Part shown: positions 35,346 to 64,000 of the stretch, in pieces
Layout: the number at the start of each line of letters is the position of its first letter
Position numbering within the stretch: position 1 is the stretch's first letter
DNA from: Ceratotherium simum simum
Lineage: Eukaryota > Chordata > Mammalia > Perissodactyla > Rhinocerotidae
Reading direction: 5' to 3'
Length of the DNA stretch: 64,000 nucleotides
Assembly: GCF_000283155.1 (NCBI RefSeq)
Contig: NW_004454173.1
Location: 8,769,170 to 8,833,169, forward strand
Made by a program: the position numbers and the translations under genes
The notes under the pieces: generated by a model
What the model saw: the letters and a program-made list of their open reading frames with translations, nothing else
Database searches by the model: none
What the model was told of the DNA's origin: nothing

Positions 35346-37166
35346 TTGTACCATCAAGGCCAGAAAGAGTTTTAAATCACCAAATAATAGAGTTGAGAGA
35401 CTTTTTTAAAATTTATACATTAACTTAATTAGAAATAAGTCTGATCACCGGTTAACATTTTGAATGATTATGATCTAGTTTCAGTTCTTAAAGTCACATA
35501 TGTTTACAATCAGGAACTCTAATAGACTTTTCTTGTGTAATTAGTAGACAACATAGATAGATGACTTAAAATATCTGCAATTATTTTGTGTTCTTGTTAA
35601 TCTAAAGAATAATAGGCATTCTCTGTAAAATGGCTACTGCTTATTCATGAACTTTGTACACAAGAAGCTTAATAAGACAGCGGCTCTAAATTATTTTCCT
35701 AAATATATTTCCTACACAAAATAATTTCAAGATATAATTGTTAGCTTCTTGTCCAGTACTGTTTGTTAAATAATAATAAAATAGTAAGTATGTGAAAACT
35801 ATAGTACCACAAAGATTGAGCTACTTTGTTAGTTTATTCAAACATTAGTTCTAGAACACTCATGGGAATGAGTAAGCAAATAATCCAAAAGACAGAATTT
35901 TTACTGTACTCTTAATTGATTTCCGGTATGACTAGCAGACTGTGAAATAGCACCTTATGCAGACATATCAGTAGCAGAACTTGATCTGCAGTTAATACAA
36001 ACAACATAAATGGAATTGATAATTTAGAATAATACAGTGACCTTATTTGCATGCTGAAAATCTGCCTGTTTCCTTCTGGTCTATAAACCTTTTATTGTGT
36101 AACCTTAGTAGTAAGGAAACAAATGGTACAGGATTCATCTCTGTGGGACCTAGACCACGTGGTCTGATGGAAATAATTCTTGGTCAATACTGTAAATTCT
36201 GTGGGGGTATGACCTGATAGAAAGAGCCTTGCTGTGAATAGACAGGAAGCTGGCAGTTCACATGCTGAAACTCATAAGAACTTTGGAAGCTTTAGTTTTA
36301 AGCTTAGAAATGTTTTAAGAATGCCTGTAGTCACATGTGAAGAACATCAGATAAATGTCTTCATTAACTCTTGCTGGTCTCCTTATTGCTTTATGTCTAG
36401 ATTGATTATGTACTAGAGGACATACTGATTTTCATCACCTTTTTCATCTAATTTAGGTTTGTCAGCTCTTGAAGTATCATATTACTTGTTTTATTAAGGG
36501 TTATTTTTCTTCCAGAATTCTGGCTTATGCTCAAATTCTTATTTTCACAGTCTTCACTAGCTTGAGTATTTTGTCTTTCAAATGTTTTATCCAAGCTCAC
36601 ATTTCTAATGGATTTGTCTTATTAAACTTAGTTGCCACATCTTGGACAATCCTTATCTTCAAAGTTCTGGACAGTGCAGGTATTTCTAAAGATATGGAGA
36701 TAATCCATCACCATGGTTACCTTGATCAGATATCCTTTAAAAATATATAGCAGGTAATATAAGGATTTAAACTTTTCACCAAGTGTGTTCATTTCGGTAG
36801 TCATTTGTTGGTAGCTTAGATTTGGTTGAGTAATTAAGAGAAAGAGGGATAGTAAGTCTGATGAAAGTTGCTGATAAAATTCTGATCACCTGGATTAACT
36901 GTGGTATTTGAACTAACATTCAGGTTTATCATGAGATCATTGATCATTACTCTTTTTTGGCGATTTTTGCGGTTTTGCTTGAACTAGATAGGAATCTGTT
37001 TCCCACTGCCATCGCTGCTTCTCACCTGCCAATTCAAGAGGGGAAGGAAGTGAGGGAAACAGTATCCGAGATGCTAGGGCCAATGGGGACACACTGGGTC
37101 TCTCCCCCAACCCACAAGAACTCTGGTATAGGTGTAAAATAGATTTTTAAAACTTTTATTATTGTA

Positions 37167-37170
<4 letters not shown>

Positions 37171-37200
<30 letters not shown>
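37171..37200 (+). repeat. (TG)15 microsatellite at ERE tail
   Basis: Thirty bases of pure TG directly abutting the tail of the antisense ERE that follows. Confidence 0.95.
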
Positions 37201-37203
<3 letters not shown>

Positions 37204-37411
37204 AAGATCAGCCCTGAGCTCACATCTGCCAGTCCTCCTCTTTTTGCTGAGGAAGACTGGCCCTGGGCTAACATCCATGCTCATCTTCCTCCACTTTGTA
37301 TGGGACACTGCCACAGCATCGCCTGACAAGCGCCTGGGATCCGAACCGGCGAACCCCGGGCCGCCGCAGTGGAGCGCGCGCTCTTAACAGCTTGCGCCAC
37401 CAGCCGGCCCC
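37201..37411 (-). mobile_element. ERE SINE, antisense
   Basis: AGGAAGATCAGCCCTGAGCT, a second unit GAGGAAGACTGGCCCTGGGC, a shortened core (bases missing around TGACAAGCGCCTGGGATCCG) and AGCCGGCCCC. TGTACTTT before the TG tract and TGTACATT after the element suggest a decayed duplication. Confidence 0.92.
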
Positions 37412-37974
37412 TGTACATTTTATTTTAAATTTAAATTTAAAACAATTACTTAAAGTCAGTGAGAACAATGAGGACTTTCAAATGCAGGTAAAAAATGAAG
37501 TTGTAGACTGTTGACATTGTCGCATTTTCACGGTAGCCTCAGCATCTAATTTTATTTTTGTGGCTTTTTAAAATTGTACGGCATTGAGAAAATCTTGATT
37601 CACATAGATAAGTAGTTACACGTAGTAGTAGTTTTTAATAGCTTACCTTAAATCTCAAAAATACTCAAGTTAAATTGATCTAGATGCTTGAATTGAAATT
37701 CTCGTATCAAAGTTCAGTTACCAACAACAGCGAATGTTCTACCCTTACTAAAGTATAAAAGTCAGCTAAGCACACAAACTTGAGTAAGGGCTAAAACTAT
37801 GTTATCACTATTGTCACAATACAGCTGTTAGGTATTCACTTGTTATTATGCAACATCACAGGAGCATACGCTGAGAACCCTGAGATTTTTGAGAATATTG
37901 CATCTATGATTGAACCTTGCAGCTTTGCAGATATTTGGAGGGAGAAGAGATTTGAAGTGGAGACACTTAGGTAC

Positions 37975-38070
37975 TTCATAGGATGTAAGGAGGATTAAGT
38001 GAAATAATGCTGGCAGAGTCCTTAGCATACTGCTGAGTGCTCAATAAATGGTAATGGCTATTTTCAATAT
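37975..38070 (+). repeat. MIR 3' fragment
   Basis: AAGGAGGATTAAGTGAAATA and CTTAGCATACTGCTGAGTGC, then TCAATAAATGGTAATGGCTA. Confidence 0.55.
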
Positions 38071-39169
38071 TTAATAAATAATTGACTTAGGATTAGGTTG
38101 AGGGTCATAGTAGAGCAGCTGAGTATTTGAGGTAGAAGCAAGCAGCCTTCTCCATTAAGATGAAACACTGTAAAAGACCAAAGACAACAGAGTAAAAGAA
38201 CACCTGGGTTCAAACCTTATAGGTTGTTATGAGAGAACTAGGTACCTAGTAGAGTAGTGTTTGGCACACAGTAGGTTTTAATAAATGGCTATTAAAGAAA
38301 AAGCTAAGGACAGAACCAGATTTAACCTTGTTTACCTTCAGCTGGGTCAGGAGGAATAGATGTTGCTATGCAGTTAAGCAAAGGAAGACACTTCTGCTTG
38401 GTATGACTTATGAAAATCTTTCTGGCTGACTATCTTTCTGGCTGACTTTATTCTTGCAAGAGTTCCCTAAAGATATGCCATTGTATTGACACCTTTGTTA
38501 ATCTTCGTTAACCTATTCCTTTAAATTCTTAGTACTATGCCACATCTTTTTTTTCTTCCATACCCCTGCATTTATTTGGTACCTGTTGTGCCAGTAAATA
38601 GATAAGGGGCTGCTAAGGGAATAAGCACCTTGAAAGAATAGCTTATTATAGCTGCCAATATAAACTCCTATAGCTTATAGTCAGTATTGCTCATGTGCAA
38701 GGTGGAGGGTGGAAAGTATTGGAGTCAAAAGAAACTGGAGTCAAAAATTAGTTTGTAACTATTACTGTTCTACCTGTTTAACAATGCCTGTTTTCAGGTT
38801 ACTGTGTACAACTTTAGTTTCCCTCCACTTCAGCATGATTTCTGTATGTCGAGACTACTTTTGAATGGCTATGAAGATGCAGCCTTAGATGTACAGGCTA
38901 CTTTTCAGATGTTTGCTAAAACAAAAAAAACATCCTCTCCAATTTGACATGCAGGGAGGAAACAGGCTTACAGCTTCATCTTGGACTTCTTGTGCGAGTT
39001 CCTTATGTCTGCAGTAATCCAAAAATTTGCATAGCTGTCTTTTATAAAAATACATTCATGTAGTAGACAAATCTCTATATAATTTAATTACATGGCATCT
39101 TCTAATCCTTCTATGGTAAGCAGAAAAATGTAAAATTAGTTTTATTCAAGCAGAGGCAGACTAATGTAA

Positions 39170-59640
<20,471 letters not shown>

Positions 59641-59670
59641 GCTTTTTCATAATCTCATTCCTTTTTTTGG

Positions 59671-59677
59671 ACACTGG
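59671..59677 (+). promoter_or_regulatory. Putative miR-199a-5p seed match in 3' UTR
   Basis: ACACTGG, complementary to bases 2-8 of miR-199a-5p, lies 31 bases after the stop codon. miR-199a is reported to repress HIF1A in other mammals. The match is seen; its activity here is inferred. Confidence 0.55.
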
Positions 59678-59905
59678 TGGCTCATTACCTAAAGCAGTCT
59701 ATTTATATTTTCTATATCTAATTTTAGAAGCCTGGCTACAATACTGCACAAACTCTCTTAGTTCAATTTTGATCCCGTTTATACTTAATTTACGTTTATG
59801 CTCTTTTTTAGTACGTTCTTTAATGCCAGATCACAGCGCATTTTCACAGTTCTTTGGTATTTAAACCATTGCATTGCAGTAGCATCATTTTTAAAATGCA
59901 CCTTT

Positions 59906-59918
59906 TTATTTATTTATT
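59906..59918 (+). promoter_or_regulatory. AU-rich element in HIF1A 3' UTR
   Basis: Overlapping ATTTA pentamers (TTATTTATTTATT) form a class of AU-rich element bound by mRNA-stability proteins such as HuR and TTP. The function in this species is inferred. Confidence 0.55.
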
Positions 59919-60780
59919 TTGGGCTAGGGAGTTTGTCCCTTATCGAATTATTTTTAATAAGATGCCAATATAATTTTTTAAGAAGGCAGTAAGTAACCTT
60001 TCATCATGATCAGTTTGAAAAATTTTTACTCGGTTTTTTTCACATTTTACATAAACAATAATGATTTGCTGGCAGTACATGGTAGCCACAATTGCACAAT
60101 ATATTTTCTTAAAAAAATACCAGCAGTTACTCACGCAATATATTCTGCATTTATAAAACTAGTTTTTAAGAAGAACTTTTTTTTGGCCTATGAAATTGTT
60201 AAACCCTGGAACATGACATTGTTAATCATATAATGATTCTTAAATGCTTGTATGGTTTATTATTTAAATGGGTAAAGCCATTTACATGATATAGAAAGAT
60301 ATGCATATATCTGGAAGGTATGTGGCATTTATTTGGATAAAATTCTCAATTCAGAGAAATGATCTTGATGTTTCTGTAGTCAATTTGCCAGCTCAAAAGA
60401 AAACAATACCCTATCTGTAGTTGTGGAAGTTTATGCTAATATTGTGTAATTGATATTAAATCTAAATGTTCTGCCCACTCTGTTGGTATAAAGATATTTT
60501 GAGCAGATTGTGAACAAGAAAAATCATGTTTTGTTAGCAAAATTGCCTAGTATGTTAATTTGCTCAAAATTTGATGTTTGGTTTTATGCACTTTGTCGCT
60601 ATTAACATCCTTCTGTTTTCATATAGATTTCAATAATTGAGTAATTTTAGAAGTATTATTTTAGAAATATATAGTTGTCACAGTAAACATCTTGTTTTTC
60701 TATGTGCATTGTACAAATTTTTCATTCCTTTTGCTCTTTGTGGTTGGATCTAACACTAACTGTATTGTTTTGTTACATCA

Positions 60781-60786
60781 AATAAA
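60781..60786 (+). terminator. HIF1A polyadenylation signal
   Basis: Canonical AATAAA about 1.14 kb after the stop codon, followed 10-20 bases later by TGTGGACCAGG, where cleavage occurs in the human gene. No better-placed hexamer lies between here and the ERE at 61081. Confidence 0.85.
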
Positions 60787-61080
60787 TATCTTCTGTGGAC
60801 CAGGCCCCCCCTTGCTCAGCTTTTATGTTAAAATAATATTTGCTTCAACGCCTCCAACTCCTAAAATGATTTACCAACAATTTAAGTATTTTATGAAAAT
60901 TACATTGTCAATTATGTCTACATTCATCCTATTGCTATCACTCTCATGTATACTGTGTTCCTAAATATCATGTTAATAAGAAACCATAATGTTCCACTGT
61001 AAAGAGTATGCTTTTAGAAAAGAAACTTGTCATTTATAAATTTACGAACCTATGAAAGTAAAACAGAACTTTAATGTTTT

Positions 61081-61332
61081 GGGGGCCAGCCCAGTGGCGT
61101 AGTGGTTAAGTTCACACACTCCACTTTGGCGGCCCTGGGGTTTGGAGGGTCAGATCCTGGGCACAGACCTGTGCACTGCTCACCAAGCCATGCTGTGGCG
61201 GCATCCCACATATAAAGTAGAGGAAGATGGGCACGGATGTTAGCCCAGGGCCAATCTTCCTCAGCAAGAAGAGGAGGATTGGCAACAGATGTTAGCTCGG
61301 GGCTAATCTTCCTCACCAAAAAAAAAAAAAAT
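61081..61332 (+). mobile_element. ERE SINE, sense, downstream of HIF1A
   Basis: GGGGGCCAGCCCAGTGGCGT, AGTGGTTAAGTTCACACACT, core, two tail units and a 14-A tail. CTTTAATGTTTT before and TTTTAATCTTTT after look like a decayed duplication. It lies about 280 bases past the HIF1A polyadenylation signal. Confidence 0.94.
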
Positions 61333-61339
61333 TTTAATC

Positions 61340-62700
61340 TTTTAATATGAATGGGATGAGTGAAGCAAATCCTGAACATTATAGTCAAACAATGTTATAA
61401 GGGCAAGAAATTCCTCTAAAGATTTCTAATCTATTCCCTTTCACAGATGAAATATAGACCACAAATAATAAATGATTTGTTGAAGCCCTAAAGGTAATAA
61501 GTGGCAGACCAAAGATTTAAACTCAGGTCTCTGACTCTAATATCAAACTGAGAACAAACCTTGCTTTGTTTTTGTTTTAATGATACTGTATATTTAAAAT
61601 GTTTTAATTAGCTTTATTCCGTTTCTCCTGTATTTTTTTAATGAAATAGCTATAATATTTCTTTTCTGATTATAAAAGTAATACATTCTCATTCTTTAAA
61701 AAAAAAGACAGCACAAAAAGATATAAAAAAGAAACAGGAAGATCACTGTGAATCCCTGCACCGAGAGGTAACAGCAGATTATTTTTATGGACAAATTACA
61801 TAGGTAGTGCCCGAGTCTTAGGTCCTGCAGCATGAGGTTACAGGAACAAAATACCCTGGACAAAATGAACTAAGCCACAGATCTTAGGTGGTTGTGTTCA
61901 TCTTAGAATGAAGAAAAGGTGATTACAATTACATGAAAATTGGGGAACAAAAGTTTACAATACTAAGACTCAATCCAAGATTTGGGGGGCACATGTATAC
62001 TTCACTGTAAATACTATGATCCAAAGTGCTTCTGTATTTAAATACAGATACATAGTACTAGAGGTGGTATTTTAGGGTAAAGTAGTTGTTTCATTTTCCC
62101 AGATCAAAATATCAAAAATTCTGCTTAAGTTGAAAACTAGAAGTGTCTGTATAGTTTTCAAATACTGTTAGTAAGTGGTCAGATTATGTAATGACCAGGC
62201 ATCTGGGAAAATGATCTGAGAGAGAAATGATTTAGAAGAGACAGCCACTTTCAAGGACAGTAGAGCTGGAAGAAAACAAGTACCCACCTATGGGGCATTC
62301 AGAAAAGAAACCCCTGGAGTGCTTGAAGCTGTCTGAAACCCAGAACCAGCCCTTCCTTGCCAGCCTTGTGCGCTGTCTCGGACACCATCTTTATAGAATT
62401 CTTTATAATGCCTCTATGCTAGAAGTATAACCCTGCCCTAGCAACTATAATTCTATCATAGCTCTTCTCCCCTTAAGATTCCTCTCCCCTCCCTGTGCAT
62501 GCCTATACTTTCCCCTTCTCTGGTGCTGCTGTGAATGAATGACCACAGTATTATTTTCACACTTGAAGAAAGTATGGCAAAGGAGTTTAGTGTATTTTGT
62601 TCATTTGTTCTAAGCCTCACTATTAACCTTGGAACTAGAAATAGTTTCCCAGAGCCTACACTGCCAGGTACAATGGCTCATAGATGAGGAGTTACAATGA
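61340..62700. other. Intergenic, no gene recognised
   Basis: AT-rich. 61660-61800 (TCTGATTATAAAAGTAATAC, then an A-rich stretch and CCCTGCACCGAGAGGTAACA) resembles a common old repeat I cannot name. The rest appears unique. Confidence 0.4.
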
Positions 62701-62905
62701 ATCTAACATCTCTGAAGTACTATATGCTAGACTTTGTGTTAAGCATTCTGCATGTTATCTCACAATCTTCCAAAAACCCCTAGGAATTAGTACTTGTATC
62801 TCATTTTTGTAGATGAGAAAATAGTCTTGGACAGGTGGCCCAAGGTGCAGAGCATTTGAGCTGGCTATCAGTGACTCACAGCCCACGGTGCTAACCATCC
62901 TGCCG
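62700..62905 (-). repeat. MIR SINE, antisense
   Basis: CTAGACTTTGTGTTAAGCAT, GCATGTTATCTCACAATCTT, GTAGATGAGAAAATAGTCTT and GGTGCTAACCATCCTGCC. Confidence 0.78.
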
Positions 62906-63799
62906 TGCCAGCCAGTCTAGTAGAATGTACCCTTTTCCCCATTGTTAACTGTTTAAATAGCAAATAGAAAACAGTGAGGGTGTAAGGAACTGAGGGTGGG
63001 TGTCCCCTGAAAGTAATGAGATCATACAGGATATAAATGGAAATTAGTAAAAGTGGTGTTTTGAAGTGCTGTTCAGTGGGGTTTTAGTTTGAACTAGAGA
63101 TTCATGCAGACATGACTTGGGTAAATGAGGTGGTGTATGAAAAGCACGTTAAACTAAAAGGCTGTACAAATGTATAGTATGGTTCTTCCAGAGACAGTGA
63201 ATTTAATGGCATAATAGACATGTTTATTTTAAGTCTGTATAACCTCACAGTTATTGTAAATCCTGAATTCCCCCTACAGTCTCTAAAATAAAGAAAAGAT
63301 GAACTTAAAGTTAGTGGCTTTGCAGAAACAAACATTCTAAAATTTCTAATATAGCAAGGTCAAAAATAAGTTGCAAACAACACGGAATTTTTTCTTTTTT
63401 TCAACAATAGGGTTTGGTTAAATAGAACCTTTGTGAACATGTTGCTAGCTAGAACCAACAAAAATGTAAAGAAAAAAATCTTTTACTCGGGTGTTTTTTT
63501 AAGCCGGCCAGTAACCCCTTTGCTTATATTTCATTTCATCCCTTTAAATAGCGCTGAACCTGTTGTCCGAGATCGTTTTACAGAGAATTAGTTCAATCTG
63601 TGGAATTTGATACGCAATACTCTCCCTGTAAGATAAAAGCTATACCTTACCACACACCCTCCTATGAACGCCTTCTGAAGCTTTGTTGTGTTCACACCTT
63701 CCAGAGGTTTGGACATAATATTTATTCTTACCTGTGGTGGACCGTTTTATCCAAGACGCTGCCCAGACACCCGACCTCCTTGTACTATTTTATTTCCTT

Positions 63800-64000
63800 T
63801 ATTCCCTTGTCTTGGCTCCATTCCGGGACGGAGAGGAAAGGCAGGTGCCTGAGAGCGGCAGCGATCAGACCCTCAGCGGAGAAAATACCGAGGATGCAGA
63901 AGGGATCGGGCACCCCGTCCGTTCCCGGTGCCGCTGGTACTACATGAGGAGGATGTGAAACCCGAGGCGCCGGGGGAAACTTCCCCAGGCCCCGCCCGCC
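63800..64000. promoter_or_regulatory. CpG-rich block at window end
   Basis: Roughly the last 180 bases contain many CpGs and GC-boxes (GGCCCCGCCCGCC at the very edge), in sharp contrast to the AT-rich sequence before. It could be the edge of a promoter for a neighbouring gene or an antisense RNA. In human the next gene downstream of HIF1A is SNAPC1, several kb further away than this. The window ends before it can be resolved. Confidence 0.5.

Larger units (their letters stand above)
59641..60803 (+). other. HIF1A: HIF1A 3' untranslated region
   Basis: About 1.16 kb of AU-rich sequence after the stop. It ends shortly after an AATAAA at 60781-60786, in the context TTACATCAAATAAATATC, which matches the end of the human transcript as I remember it. 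The cleavage point near 60803 is estimated. No repeat insertion is seen inside it. Confidence 0.85.

Noticed and set aside
60692..60964. 90-codon frame over the HIF1A polyadenylation site
   Set aside because: Lies in AU-rich 3' UTR and flank; no similarity or coding bias.
63600..63958. Overlapping frames of 74 and 115 codons in the final CpG-rich part
   Set aside because: No recognisable protein. GC-rich sequence gives long frames by chance, and no splice or conservation evidence is visible.

Overview
This is a vertebrate nuclear window from a perissodactyl mammal, most likely a horse relative (equid, rhinoceros or tapir). At least fourteen copies of the tRNA-derived ERE SINE of that order are present, along with ancient mammalian MIR, L2, MER5 and L1 repeats. 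It holds one recognisable protein-coding gene, HIF1A (hypoxia-inducible factor 1 alpha), on the + strand. Coding exons 2 to 15 can be placed to the base between 39208 and 59640, all with GT-AG introns and matching phases. They encode 811 residues and would give 823 if the missing first exon matches the 12-residue exon 1 of human HIF1A; human HIF1A is 826 residues as I recall it.

Layout. Positions 1-17 kb are intergenic and repeat-rich: a fossil hAT transposase split by two tail-to-tail EREs (about 1.08-2.65 kb), then a stack of antisense L1 material with nested EREs and a second L1 fragment (8.6-14.5 kb). The HIF1A CpG-island promoter lies at about 17.1-17.58 kb. A 778-base run of N (17577-18354) removes the transcription start, the 5' UTR, coding exon 1 with the start codon, and the first splice donor. 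Intron 1 (about 20.9 kb) carries L1, ERE, MIR, MER5 and MER2-like repeats. It also holds a young L1 insertion with a perfect target-site duplication and an unusual tRNA-Glu-headed composite element. Exons 2-15 span the next 20 kb, followed by a 1.16 kb AU-rich 3' UTR ending at a canonical AATAAA. The last 3 kb are intergenic and end in a second CpG-rich block at the window edge.

Function. The encoded protein is the oxygen-regulated subunit of HIF-1. Exon 2 gives the DNA-binding bHLH, exons 3-8 the PAS-A/PAS-B/PAC dimerisation region, and exons 9-12 the oxygen-dependent degradation domain with both hydroxylated prolines (402 and 564). Exon 13 carries the C-terminal nuclear-localisation cluster and exon 15 the C-terminal activation domain with the FIH-target asparagine (residue 800 here, 803 in human).

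I found no previously undescribed gene system. The interesting items are the loss of exon 1 to an assembly gap, lineage-specific changes in HIF1A, the nested mobile-element archaeology, the composite tRNA-Glu element and the unexplained CpG-rich window end. Comparisons with human HIF1A and with repeat consensus sequences are from memory, not from alignments.
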